Below, in pieces: positions 1 through 11,223 of a DNA stretch of 64,000 nt. The position numbers were made by a program, and so were the translations under genes. Position 1 is the first letter of the stretch. The number at the start of each line of letters is the position of its first letter. The notes beneath the pieces were generated by a model that was not told where the DNA came from, ran no database searches, and was given only the letters and a program-made list of their open reading frames with translations. Location of the stretch: contig NW_004955465.1 in assembly GCF_000276665.1 (NCBI RefSeq), forward strand, positions 1,519,901-1,583,900, given 5' to 3'. The DNA is from Chinchilla lanigera (Eukaryota > Chordata > Mammalia > Rodentia > Chinchillidae).

Positions 1-655
1 AAAACACACAAAATACATTTATCATCTTAATCACTTAATAGTGTAGTTCAATAGTGTTAAATGCATTCACATTATTGTGCAAACATTGCCAGAGTTTTTT
101 CATCTTGTGAAACTGAAACGCTGTACCCTCTCCACCTCCTCACTCCCCAGTTCCCAGGAACTATCCTTCTCCTTCCTCTATGAATTTGAGTATCCTAGGT
201 ACCTCACGCAAGCAGAATGATACAGTATCTGTCTTTTCATGACTAGTTTATTTCACTTAGCATAATGTCCTCCATTATCCTCCATGATGTCCCATGTATC
301 ACAATTTCCTTCTTTTTAGGGCTGTATAATAATCTGCTGTTGTATATGTCACATTTTATTTAATTCATTCTTCCGTGGGTGGACATCTGGGTTGTGTCCA
401 CCTTCTGGTTTTTGTGCATAAAGCTGTTATGAGCATTGATGTACAAACACTTGAGATTCTGCTTTTAATTCTGAGTAATGCATATTCAGAAATGGAAATG
501 CTAGATTATATGATAATTCTATTTTTAAATGTTTGGAGAACTACCATTGTGATTTTTACAGTAGCTGTACTACTTCATATTCCTACCAACAGTGCACATA
601 TATTCCGATTTCTCCACATCCTCACCAACACTTTACAGTTTTCTGTTTTCTAAAG
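1..655 (-). mobile_element. Old L1 LINE 3' portion, antisense
   Basis: The plus strand reads as the complement of a mammalian L1 3' region. Recognisable blocks include the 'ctgtataataatctgctgt' area, the 'ttatgagcattgatgtacaaa' area and the final 'ccaacagtgcacatatattcc' area ending in 'ctccacatcctcaccaaca'. No long frame remains, so this is a decayed L1M-type relic that continues beyond the left edge of the window. Confidence 0.75.
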
Positions 656-980
656 TCCCCCTAATAGGCATGAACTCATCAGTATGGTTTTATTACTTCA
701 AAACTCAGAGAGAAGGAAATTATGAAATCTTGAGTTAGAATATTTGTCTGTGAACTTAAATGTTTTAAAAGTTGCTACCTCTCTACCTCAGGACATGGAA
801 ATAACCATCACAAAGTGGAGGTTTCCCTTGATCTTTTGAGATGAGACTCTTGATTTCTTTACAAAGGTAAAGCAGAAATGGATTTTACAGAAAGGATGAA
901 CAAGTTTAAAAGGAAATGCTACATTTTTTCAGAGAACAATGTTTTATTAATATTGTTTGATTTTTATTTTCAAACTAAAG
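656..980. other. Unique AT-rich DNA, no gene seen
   Basis: I see no recognised repeat, RNA gene or convincing reading frame in this stretch. Confidence 0.5.
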
Positions 981-1132
981 ACATAGCCAGTGTGATGGTG
1001 CATACCTATAATCCCCGCAATCATGAGGCTGAAGCAGGAAGTTCACTGTGAGTTCTAGGCCAACTTGGGCCACATAAGGAGTTCAAGGACAATCTGAACT
1101 ACAAAGAGAAACAATTTCTCAAAAAAAAAAAA
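981..1132 (+). mobile_element. B1-like SINE
   Basis: This is a 7SL-derived SINE on the plus strand: a degenerate 'gccagtgtgatggtgcatac' head, 'aggctgaagcagga' and 'gttctaggccaacttgggcc' middle, and a 12-base A tail at the right end. Confidence 0.75.
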
Positions 1133-1514
1133 TACCAATCAAGACTTCATAAATTTCTTCACAATTAATAAAGAACAGTAGTAGCCTTAGTGCAAATATG
1201 ATATCTTTCTTCATTGTGTGTGAATCAATCACAGGTCCTATTTTTTGCAGAAACCTGGGTAACTGGTAGGTGCCTGGTTGGTCACTTTCTCTGAAACTTC
1301 ACTGGGGCTCAAAACAATGTTGTTCTGTCGGATGAATTCCTCAAATGAGAGCTTTTTGAGAATACAAAGGTAGTAACACAGACTCTGTAAGCCTTTTAGT
1401 TCCATGATTCAAATAGATAGAAAAAATGACCATAATGGAAAAATGAATTAATCTGTGAATATGGAGAACAGGATGTCCATAAACCTTTTCTGTAGAGACC
1501 CAGCCAACCAGTTC

Positions 1515-1680
1515 TTCAGGTTTGAAGGCCACACAGTCTCTGTGGAAACTATTCAAATTGACCGTAGAAGCCACATAGAGTACATGCATGAATGAATGTG
1601 GCTGTGTTTCAATAAAACTTTATTTACAAAAACAGTCAGTGGGATGGAATTGGTTTATGGGTCATAGTAGCAGACTCAAG
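1515..1680. mobile_element. hAT-type DNA transposon fragment
   Basis: The blocks 'caataaaactttatttacaa' and 'ggccacacagtctctgtgg' are characteristic of an old mammalian hAT (Charlie/MER1-group) non-autonomous element. Only part of the element is present and no terminal repeats can be delimited. The exact family is uncertain. Confidence 0.55.
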
Positions 1681-2525
1681 GGTAAGAACTTTGAAAATTA
1701 GAGTGTTTTTTTTTTTACATAAATTGGAAGAATAACAAGATTTTAAACTCCATGGCAAAAAAATGACAGAAGACAAAATAAACCCTTGATGTGATTTCTT
1801 TTATAACTAAGCATAAAACTGTGGCTTTCTTTTTAAAAATGCATTTCAACGCTCCATGTCATGTTAAGCTTCTGATCACCTGATCTAACAAAGCTTAAGA
1901 TGAAAACGATCATCGCTTTGGATGTGGGACCTTGCAATCCTAACTTTTCCTCAAAGATAATGTTTGACTTTACAAAGAAGAAAATCTCAGGGGACAGCCA
2001 GAAACTGTATCCTTAAAAACAAGTCACTTAACAAACGCTGGCTGTTGATGCAATGACATTTTTCCTCATTAACGTACAACCCGAGGCTTTGAGGTCACCA
2101 CTGGAAGGACGGGCTCCTCCTCCGCGGGTGGCTGGGCCAAGGTCCCTTTGACACTCTTTTTATTTTCCCCTTGGACTTTCCCCAAGGTGATGACAAAGAC
2201 AACTGTAGGCATCCTCGGATGCCTCCTCTCTATGCTTCCACCTTGGCCTGTCAGGACTACAAGTCTCAGGACAAATGTTTCCTCTGACCTCTACACTAAC
2301 GAACTCCAACGAACACTCCTATAACTCCTGGCAGCTCAAAGCCATGTCCCTAGAATAACAATCCCTGTTCCCTTAAAATGCCTGCCTGAGAAAGCTCAAA
2401 GCTGCCCAAAGAATTTGCTATTTGCTCCATCCGGCACCTGATGACAGGCCCCTAAACTTCCTTATTTTATAGCATTTATTTAGAAAACCTGTAATTGTGA
2501 AGTCTTTTCTCTACCTTGTAAAGTG
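1681..2525. other. Unique DNA, no gene seen
   Basis: A moderately GC-rich patch lies around 2085-2160 and the rest is AT-rich. No exon, RNA gene or repeat family is recognised. Parts of 2150-2500 could be an unrecognised old LTR. Confidence 0.4.
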
Positions 2526-3217
2526 TATATGTGGTATGATAAAAAAAAAAAATGGTGAATATTTAAATGAAAAAATGATTACAGTAAAAGACCCATTGCT
2601 AGGGTCGGGGATATAGCTCAGTGGCACAGTGCCTGCCTAGCAAGCACAAGGTCCTGAATTCGATTCCCAGTACCAAAATAAATAAATAAATAAATAAATA
2701 AAATAAAAATAAAAAGACCCATTGCCATTGTATTAATCCCCTTCAAAATCTTCCCCCTCCTTCAAATACACTTCAAACCCATTTTTCTCACCACTTTCTG
2801 AAACAGTTCTGGAAGTCTTCTCATGTGAGTGTGTTTAGTTATGCTGTTGTGGCAGCCTTGATGTCCTGAATTGATTCAAAATATTTACCTTTCATGATCA
2901 TTTTGGCTTTGGGGAAGAGTCAGAAGTCAGGGGGAGCCAGAACTAGAGGAGAACACGCTATATTGTTTTTATGAGCTGCTTTTCCACTGGATTATAGAAC
3001 ACAGCAACAATCATTGTAAAGTATTTCTAATCACACTTTGCAAAATACTCAGAAAAGAGGACTGCCAGAACTGCTTCAGAAAGTGGCAAGAATGATGGGC
3101 TAAATGTGTTTGAATGGGGGGGCATGTGTTGAGGGGGTTTAATGGTAATGTGTCTTCTACTGTAACACATTTTTAATATAAACATTCACTGTATATTTTG
3201 ATCATACCATGTATATA
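2526..3217. mobile_element. Palindromic mariner-like DNA transposon, copy 1
   Basis: The two ends are inverted copies of each other. The left end reads 'tatatgtggtatgat' at 2526; the right end reads the complement of 'tatatacatggtatgat' at 3201-3217. The similarity continues inward for roughly 300 bases per arm, through a 'cactttctgaaacagttctgg' type block near 2790 and its inverted partner near 3065. On the minus strand the left arm keeps decayed codons resembling the C-terminal part of a mariner transposase (KGKYFESIQDIKAATT). An ID SINE interrupts the left arm. A related copy lies at 11486-12003. Confidence 0.65.
2600..2711 (+). mobile_element. ID-type SINE (tRNA-Ala derived)
   Basis: The tRNA-like head contains box A ('tagctcagtgg') and box B ('gaattcgattccc'), followed by an (AAAT)n tail. 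A perfect 14-bp target-site duplication, 'aaaagacccattgc', flanks it at 2586-2599 and 2712-2725. It therefore inserted after the palindromic mariner element that hosts it. Confidence 0.93.
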
Positions 3218-4367
3218 TTTTCTGTATCCCAGGAACATCTTTAGAACACTGAGTTCTTTCCCCTACTACAGTCCTATGGGATAAAATCTGTCCTGTCTCC
3301 TTTGACTCTTGTCTGACTTGGTTTCTCTTTGACAATGTTGCTGCCCCATGCTGCCTTCAAGGAAACTGTGCCATCTTTGATGCTTGGACTCCAAGAGGGT
3401 CAGAACTTCCTCTTCCTACTTTCCTTAGTATGAATTGAGACACATCACTGTCCTATTGTAGAAAACCCAAGCTGCGGCTTCACCAGTGAGTCCAAGCAAC
3501 AGATATTTTCTTCTCCACCTGGAGTTTCTTTCTCCTTTTAGATTTCTGGAGAGACAGGACTCTCTCCCTAGGAGGACAACACCAGGAATGGCCTCACCCA
3601 TTCCCACTCCCAATGTGTGAGTGCCTGAGTCTCCACAGCAGAATGGTCACCTGGCAGAATGACACGATGGCCCAGATTCAAATGACAGGAATCACCAACT
3701 AACAAGCCTGAGCTATAGTTTATTTTTGCTTTGGATGAAACAGGGTGGAAAAAAGTATGTAGATGATTTAATCCAAATTGTTCAAACCGACCAGTGAGGT
3801 TACTTTCAAAAGGACCATTTTGAAAATGCAAACTAAACTCTGAATTAATGCTGGTGTCCAAACCAGTTCATGCTTTTAGTTTATTCAGCTCATCAAACAC
3901 TAAGCATGTTTCTAGTTAATGCACTGGATAAGCATTGGATGCTGTAGGCACATTTCATCAGTTTGATTTCAAGCTGTATCTTTAAAAAATTATTTTGATC
4001 TTCTGTATTTAATAAATACAAAGAAAAAAAGGAACAGAATCAAATGGAGCCAAAACCTAATGTCTCTTTACTTCTAGATTTTGAAAGAACTTTGTACAAC
4101 TAGGGGAGAAAAGATTTTCCAACGTTTGCCTGAATAGACTGAATGGCTAATTTCCCTATACTTTCCAAATGCAGTTTCCCCATGTAATGAATCAACAGTA
4201 ACCATCATCACCATGGGTCACAAGTGGATACCTGCTAGCTACTTGCTATGGAGAGGACATAGAGGATGACAGGAGGCGTTGGGTGTTTGCAGAACATTGT
4301 CTAAATGAGAGCACAGGTTTCTTTAGGAGGCTGACAAGCTCAGGGCCAAGAAACAGAAGAGAGAGTA
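3218..4367. other. Unique DNA, no gene seen
   Basis: Short open frames on the minus strand (62 and 97 codons) overlap here, but none resembles a known protein and no splice or start context supports them. No repeat family is recognised. Confidence 0.45.
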
Positions 4368-4402
4368 GTGCTCGACTCGGCAGCACATATACTAAAATTG
4401 GA
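4368..4402 (+). pseudogene. U6 snRNA 5' fragment
   Basis: Thirty-five bases match the 5' end of U6 small nuclear RNA ('gtgctcg.ctcggcagcaca' followed by 'tatactaaaattgga') with a single difference from the U6 I know. The match stops before the ACAGAGA box, so no functional U6 is encoded. Such 5' pieces usually arise by LINE-mediated reverse transcription with template switching. That origin is inferred. Confidence 0.8.
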
Positions 4403-5156
4403 TAGAAGAGATAGTAGAGGCTGCTAAGGCTTCGGAAGAGGGCGCCATCCCCAGGGGCAGGTACCACCAGGTGGAACTTGGGCTGACACTAGAAGAAGAG
4501 GCAGAGACTGATTGGCTGAGTATCTGAGGCAGGAAGTTCTACAGGCAGATCAGAACTATAACTTCTCTTACCAGTTCTCTTATGGAGTCATTGAACCCCT
4601 TCTGAGTTAGCAATTCCGAAAGGTTCTTGGTAGTGGGTTAGAACCCGCCCTGCCACTTTAGTGGGTAAAGTTGTGCCTGGGGTGGAGGAGGGCCTGTGAC
4701 TTGACCTTCAGAGCATCTTTAGCTAGGTGGCGGGGACCACGAGAATTTGCTTTCTTGGAGGGGTTCTAGCACAGTATGTAAATGGTTGTGGGAAAATATT
4801 GGAAGGAAGGAGATTAGGAACTATCCTGAAGGTCAAATTTTGAATGACAGTGGAGTTGAAGCTGCTTCTATACTTCTGACTTCGTGAAAGCCCCTTTGTA
4901 TTTTATAAAAGGAAGAGGAGGGGATTAAGGGAAGGTTATGTTTGTGTTTCAGGTGCAGTTAAATCATTGAAATGCAGCTTTTGAAAATATTTAACGGTTC
5001 TACCTAACCATTTTTGAGAGAACTTTTAAACTTTTATAATTATTATTTTCAAAGTGGACTGCAACACATTATCAAATTAAATGAAGGTAAAAGCTCCTGA
5101 AGTTTTTAATAGGATTTTGAAAAAGGGAGATACTAGTACCTGGAGGGATTTAAAAA
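4403..5156. other. Unique DNA, no gene seen
   Basis: A mildly GC-rich patch at about 4620-4760 is followed by AT-rich sequence. No repeat or gene is recognised. Confidence 0.45.
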
Positions 5157-5272
5157 GGGGTCTGGGAGTGTAGCTCAGTGGCAGGTGCTTGCCTACATGC
5201 ACCAGCTCCAAGGTTTGATCCCAAATACTGCAAAATGAAAATGAAAATGAAAATAAAACAAAAACAACTGCT
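5157..5272 (+). mobile_element. ID-type SINE
   Basis: The tRNA-derived head reads 'gggagtgtagctcagtggc' with a decayed box B ('ggtttgatccc') and a tail of repeated 'aaaatg' units. It is more diverged than the ID copies that retain clean target-site duplications. Confidence 0.85.
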
Positions 5273-6590
5273 ACACTGAACTCGAGAGTTGAGAAATCAA
5301 ATGCCAAACTTACATTTCTTCCTTTGTGACAAAAGTGAATGTTACAGAAATACCAGGGGCAGGTCTCATTAGTGGTGCTTTATCTTAATAGAAGATGTAT
5401 CCCAAACCAGAGGTGCACTCTGGCAGACCTTTCAGGGTGGGATTTCACACTGGTCAGGAAGGACAACAGAAACCCAACCACCTACCCTGATTCATGTCAA
5501 TGAGCACATTTTGAGTAAGTCATCTGTGGGTTTTATTCATTATTTCTATCAGTTCTGCTTTTAGCACATCCTGTGATTAAGGCACAGAACCAGGAATTGG
5601 GGATAGAGTGATGAATCAGTCCTTAATCTGTATTAGAACTGCTGGGTAAATCAGGGATAAAGTTGCTTTGCCAGAATATTCTGATCCTTGTACTGCAGTT
5701 TCAGTATCTCAGTCCTTTTCTTAGTTTCATCCTTGAACTCTTTTATATTAGGGCCTACAATCTTCCTGTTTCTTATACTACTCTAAGTATGTTTTCTTCC
5801 TAAAGATTTTGCTAAGGAATGCAATTGTGTACTTGAACCTTTTTGCCCATGGGAATTTCTGCAATGTATCTCTCCGACACAACCCACTCACCCACTTACC
5901 CTAAGTGCTTGCATCCAGAGAACCTTCTACAACTTTTCCATTCCCCTAGTTGTGCCAGTGCCTGCTTGCCTAGATGAAATATTCTTTTGTGATGAACTTG
6001 GGGGAGATCCCACCCTGATGGGGTGGTGGGAAAGGGTTTGCTTTGGGCTGAGGATGGGACGGAGGAGGTGGTATTATTTTTGGAATGAGGGGCAGTATCC
6101 AAATGAAAATGTCTTATGGTCAACTAAGTATATCTGGAGAAATGACAGGATGTCAGGAGCAAAGGGACAACCAGAGATGAGTATAATGCCAAGGGAGGGA
6201 GTGGGGTTCCCAGAGAAACGAAATTAGATGAGGATGATGCCTTACAGGCAGCCACAGTGAGGAGGCTGGGAGAACAACACACAGCAGAGGTCACAGGTTA
6301 AAGGGCTGTTAGATGAATGCTTGGTTCTGTGCCTCGAATATAGGATGTGCTAAAAACTACACGAAACGAGAAAGAACGAACGGGTGAAATCCATAGATGA
6401 CTTATCTCAAATGTGTGCACTGACGTGCAGCGCAGCACAGAGCTGAGGCCTGGCTTTAACATTCTGGGTTAGAATACTCGATAGGAGGAACACCACCAAA
6501 CTCCTTCATTCCGTGGTTATGTGATCACCTTGAGTAAAACCTTTAGTAGGACTTAATGCTATCATCAGTAAAAGAGAAATTTTCACATTT
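5273..6590. other. Mostly unique DNA with faint L2/MIR traces
   Basis: 5515-5615 resembles the terminal part of an old L2-type repeat ('aggaattggggatagagtga'). About 6320-6600 has MIR or L2-like blocks in reverse orientation. Overlapping open frames on both strands near 5900-6230 have no recognisable homology. No gene is called. Confidence 0.4.
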
Positions 6591-6619
6591 TTAAATGTTT
6601 ATTTTAAAGTTACTCTCAT

Positions 6620-6662
6620 TTCCTAATTTGCATCCATGGGAAATTTAATTATGCAAATAAGG
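6620..6662. promoter_or_regulatory. Candidate paired POU/octamer site
   Basis: ATTTGCAT (6626-6633) is followed 17 bases later by its inverted form ATGCAAAT (6651-6658), within non-repetitive AT-rich DNA. ATGCAAAT is the octamer bound by POU-family factors. Two perfect octamers in inverted orientation suggest an enhancer, but there is no direct evidence of activity. Confidence 0.3.
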
Positions 6663-7910
6663 AAATAACATTTAAAAACTCACGTGAATACTCCACTTAT
6701 AAAATCTGTCTACAGTTGCCTTATTCAGATGTAGGGAAAATGTGGCATTTTCTTTTACTACTACCAAGACTCCAAATATAAGAGATATCTTTGTAGAAGA
6801 AAAAAGGTTAGAAAATTGAAATCTCAGCTTAACCAACATGAGACGGGAATCTCACAGGACTGGCTGCCTTTTAAGCACCCCAGACTTTGTTCATTCAGAA
6901 CGCACCTACAAGGTTATTTTAAAATGCACCTGGACAGAGCCACAGACATTGTATAAGTTCTCTAATGAGGTTATTAAGCTGTTTTCAAGCTTCACATTGC
7001 TGGTTTTTGGAAAAAAATCAGGTACAGTGTTAACTTGCCTCCATGGAATTGCAAAATTTATATTGGGCTCATGGTTGCTTAGCAAAAATGCAAGAAAAAT
7101 AAAACTCCTCCAGAATAGGAGCAGAAGCTGATGGGAGAAGATCTTTGTGCATTGTGTCAGTTTTTCCTACTTCAAAGAAACCACTGGACTAGAGAACAAT
7201 CTTAGAGAGTGGTGCTGAAACTCAGCTGACATTTTCCCTTCTATCGCTGTATTTTAAATTAGCAGGATTTCAACCCTATTAATGATTTGACATAGATCTA
7301 ACAAATTTTCTTCCTTTCTGTGAATCCAGGAATCCCTTTAAAGTACTTTCTGGAGTTTTAAGTAACCATAGCATTTAGGTGTCTAGATCAAATTTCTAGC
7401 CAACAGGAAGCCAAAAAGGTATGGAGCCACTGGAACGGATGGCACAAATCCACGTGTTAAAACTCCAACAGTCGTCACTGGAAAACACCCTAGGCTCCCA
7501 CTCAACCCTGCTTTACTGTAATGTCAGGTACAATTCAGACAGGTTTGCTTTTGTTTTGTTTTGTTTTTTTTTTTGGTCACTTGGCCATTAGAAACATAAA
7601 TTAGAAAGGAATAAGTGGCTGACAGAAGTTACGGTTCACAGAAATGGAAGTGAGGAGGAGATTTTAAAGCAAAAAGGACAAAATCTTTCTATACCCTTGG
7701 GTGGCTACTGACACCGCCATTATTCAGGGCACAGGATAGTAAGCAGTGGGTTAATATGGACCCCAAAGCATCAAGAAAATATAAACCTAGGTCTGCTGTA
7801 CTTTAAGAAGTGAGAAAGTACCTATTTTAAGAAGTGTTTATTGAAGACTGAGTTTTAAAATTATTTAAGGCATTGAAAGAGATGGAGTTTTTAAATAGGC
7901 ATATCTTTCC
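6663..7910. other. Unique DNA, no gene seen
   Basis: A T-rich run lies at 7548-7575. A 97-codon open frame at 6838-7131 shows no recognisable protein features. No known repeats are apparent. Confidence 0.45.
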
Positions 7911-8001
7911 TTGTTTTGTTTTGGAGGTGCTGGGGATCCAAACCAGGGCTTCACACAAGCTAGGCAAGTGCTCTACCACTGAGCTACACCCCCAGCCCTA
8001 G
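7911..8001 (-). mobile_element. ID-type SINE, reverse orientation
   Basis: The plus strand reads the complement of an ID head: 'ggtgctggggatccaaacc', 'gctaggcaagtgctctacca' and 'ctgagctacacccccagccc'. It ends 11 bases before the assembly gap. Confidence 0.85.
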
Positions 8002-8011
8002 ATATAGGGTT

Positions 8012-8221
8012 NNNNNNNNNNNNNNNNNNNNNNNNNNNNNNNNNNNNNNNNNNNNNNNNNNNNNNNNNNNNNNNNNNNNNNNNNNNNNNNNNNNNNNNNN
8101 NNNNNNNNNNNNNNNNNNNNNNNNNNNNNNNNNNNNNNNNNNNNNNNNNNNNNNNNNNNNNNNNNNNNNNNNNNNNNNNNNNNNNNNNNNNNNNNNNNNN
8201 NNNNNNNNNNNNNNNNNNNNN
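8012..8221. other. Assembly gap (210 N)
   Basis: Undetermined bases. The right edge resumes with 'ttctttctttcctcttcc', so the gap may hide a pyrimidine-rich simple repeat. Open frames drawn through it are meaningless. Confidence 0.99.
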
Positions 8222-8440
8222 TTCTTTCTTTCCTCTTCCTTGTAAAGAACATAACACTTAATTTCCTAATGCTTAATTAAGCATGATTTTAGTACCATAA
8301 TGAAGAAAAATAACATAAATCACATGGAGAGTTAAGTGGATATGCTGGGAGTCCCATATGGCCTCTGAATTCTTGATGATATATTCTTTGGTCAAACATG
8401 AGGGAATGTAAATAGGGCTTCAAAAGTTAAGTCAGCATTC

Positions 8441-8529
8441 TTCCCATCTAAGTACTAACCAGGCCCGACCCTACTTAGCTTCCAAGATCAGATGAGATCG
8501 GGCGCGTTCAGGGTAGTATGGCCACAGAC
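8441..8529 (-). pseudogene. 5S rRNA pseudogene, 3'-truncated
   Basis: The reverse complement matches mammalian 5S rRNA from its first base ('gtctgtggccatac') through 'cctggttagtacttagatgg', about 89 of roughly 120 nucleotides. Visible differences are few. The last 30 or so bases are replaced by unrelated sequence, and no T-run terminator is found at the expected place. It is a retroposed or truncated copy rather than a working gene. Confidence 0.9.
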
Positions 8530-8656
8530 AAGCCATAATTCTCATAAACCACCCAAACCAACCAATGGTCTGTACTAGACCAGGCCAAGTCTATTACAGA
8601 AAAAAAAATCATAATCATCAAGCATACTTTACCATCTACAACGGATAACATTAGTG

Positions 8657-8700
8657 ATACATGTGTATATGTGTGTGTGTGTGTATATATATATACATAT
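8657..8700. repeat. (TG)n/(TA)n microsatellite
   Basis: Alternating TG dinucleotides pass into TA dinucleotides directly beside the T-rich tail of the adjacent ID SINE. Confidence 0.9.
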
Positions 8701-8780
8701 TTTTTTTGTACTGGGAATTGAACTTAGGAACTTATGCTTGCCAGGCAGGCACTTGTGCCACTGAGCTGTATCTCCAGGCC
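8701..8780 (-). mobile_element. ID-type SINE, reverse orientation
   Basis: A T run, 'gtactgggaattgaactt' (complement of box B), 'gcttgccaggcaggcactt' and 'cactgagctgtatctccagg' identify an ID element on the minus strand. Confidence 0.88.
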
Positions 8781-9900
8781 TATATTTTTAAACATAACAT
8801 CACTTTAAATTCTTTCTGTAAGTTATAAATAGTACTTGTTTCCTTATTGCATACAGTAAGTACCAAAGGGATAGGGTATCAGGTATTTTATGACTGGGTC
8901 AGAAGCCAAGGATTTTCTATTCCAACTTTCAGTGAAACAAGGCCGACAGAGGTTCCAGGGACACATGTGTTCAAGCTTATCCTGCAGCAAAGTGTCTGCT
9001 GAGGTCAGAAGCAGACTCCAGCAACCACGTCACGAGTGAGCCCCAACTCTGTGAGATGCAGGCTGGCATGTGCTACACCATGCTCCTTCACCCTGCGTGC
9101 TCTGGTAGGCATTTCATATGGACCTTTGATAGACAAGTCAGGTGGGGAACATGGGAAAGGAAAAAGGAACTTTCCAGTGGTTAAGTGTTAAAATTTGTCC
9201 AGATAATCAGTATCTGGGAAAACCTAAAAACTTCTAGTCAACTGATTTACTTCTGCAGCCATCTTCCATATGATTCATTAGAAACAATGTCAATTGTATA
9301 TGGATACAACATTTAAAAAGACTTTGCATCCCTAGCTATAGTCCCTATCACAGATTGAAAAGACAAACAAGAACACGGAAGCATGTTTCTCATCACTCGG
9401 CTGGGCATCCAGAGACCCAGGTCAAGGTGGAAGGACTTAAGAACAGGTCACTCCCAAATATGCTGCTCTAGCATACTGAGTCTCTCTCCTGTTTTTTGAA
9501 AAATAATTTGGCATTTTTTATTTTAATGTAATATACGTACATATTAATAAATATTTAAAAGCACTCTTCCTCCAAGAAAAAATAAAATTTTACAATGAAA
9601 TATTTGGAGAACAAGAACAGTTAATACAACATGTATCATAATCTTAAAAGAATGGACAAAATGTTACTCAGAGTTCAGGTCATAGACTAAAAAGACTCTC
9701 ACAAAAAAGAGACAAACAGATAAAGCACAAACTTCTTTTTAATGAACTAAGATAAACTAGCAGTGTAAATGCAAAAATTAGCATATATATTGGAATATTT
9801 TTGAAACAATGGAATAGAGACTTTGGGGAATTATTTGGACTCCCTACTTCCTATTTCTCTTTTATTTTCTTTATATGTATTATTTTAATTTATAAAAGTA
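8781..9900. other. Unique DNA, no gene seen
   Basis: AT-rich sequence without a recognised repeat, exon or RNA gene. Confidence 0.45.
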
Positions 9901-9904
9901 AGTA

Positions 9905-10620
9905 TGCCCTTACCCAGCAAGTCCATCCCTAGGTACTTATCCAAGTAAATAAAAACATATATTAGCAGGAAATGTTTATAGCAGCTTAACTGACAATCAT
10001 TATTGTCTCTCAATAGTGAATTATACTACAAAGCTATAGTACAATGAAAGTGAAATTGAAATTATACTACAAAGCTACTGTGATAAAATCAGCATGGCAC
10101 TGGCAGAAAAACAGACATGAGGATTAGTGGAACATATTAGAAGATGCAGAAACAACTCTAAACACACTCAGCCACCTTTGACAAAGGGGCCAAACATATT
10201 CACGGGAAGAAAGATAAGTCTTTTTAATAAATGGTGCTGGAAAAACTGGCTTTCCACATGCCAAAGACTAAAACTAGACCCATGTCTATCACCACGCACT
10301 AAAGTCAAAGCGGATTAAAGATCTAAATATTAAAATAGAAACACTAAATCTACTGGAAGAGAAAGTAGGTAGAAATCTTGAAGACATAGGGGCAGGCAGA
10401 GAGTTCATGAACAAAACACAGACTGCATGGGTCACACTTCAAAGAATCAACAGCTGGGATCTCATCTTACTAAAAAGCTTCTGCACATCAAAAGACAATC
10501 CAACAGATTGGAAAGACAATCCACAGAGTGGGAAAATTTTTTTTAGCTAATTGACCCTCAGAGAAAGGACTTATATCTAGAGCATATAAAGAATTGAAAA
10601 AAATCAGACCCCCCCAAATT
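9905..10620 (+). mobile_element. L1 LINE fragments, rearranged
   Basis: A piece resembling an L1 3' region ('tttatagcagcttaactgac') occurs at 9905-10015. It precedes ORF2-type sequence (10040-10620), the reverse of normal L1 order. The ORF2 part includes 'aatggtgctggaaaaactgg' and 'caacagctgggatctcatct' and retains only a 63-codon frame at 10127-10318. A 25-base internal repeat ('attatactacaaagct') sits at the junction. Confidence 0.8.
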
Positions 10621-10642
10621 CTAAGTATCTTTTATTTATTTT

Positions 10643-10736
10643 CTGTTTTTTTTGTTGGGACTGAGAATTAAAGCTGGGGCCTCCATGTATGTTAGTGAAG
10701 GGCTCTGGCACTGAGCTCTACCATAGCTCCCCCCTA
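10643..10736 (-). mobile_element. ID-type SINE, degenerate
   Basis: The complement of an ID head is visible ('ttgggactgagaattaaagc', 'cactgagctctaccatagct'), with more substitutions than the other copies. Confidence 0.7.
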
Positions 10737-11223
10737 GCAATTATTCTGGGTCAAAAGCTTTTGAAAAACAGCAGGTACATGAAGACCACCTGGACCCTCC
10801 TGCGGTTTCTTGAAAGCAGGAGATGAAATTCCCATGTGAAAAATGCCCTCCTTACACCAGAAAGAAAGTAACATCCTTACCAGTGATGGGAAATGGCAGT
10901 GGAGGGAAATCTATATAAACTGACCTTGTTAAATGAACTTGTGTCTTCCTCACCACTTCTCTATCCAATTCCCTTCTTTCTTTCCTTGTCACATTTTCAA
11001 AAGTTACCACTTTACATGCAACTAAGTGTTCACATGTTCATCTCTCACGCATCTGTAGGTCTTCACTTCCTTGTGAAGAATTTTGGGCCTAGGTCATTCC
11101 TCTCTTTACTGGGAAGGGCTCAGTCTCGGGCTGAACTACTTGGTCACTCCGCTAACTTGCAGAGCTTCCCCCAGCACTGAGCAGGTTTCTGTTAGCAAGG
11201 AACAGATCATGGACTTCTGTGGT
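10737..11223. other. Unique DNA, no gene seen
   Basis: A 95-codon frame at 10893-11180 lacks recognisable homology. No repeat is identified between the two L1 copies. Confidence 0.45.

Noticed and set aside
7973..8257. Frames spanning the N gap
   Set aside because: They consist mostly of undetermined bases.
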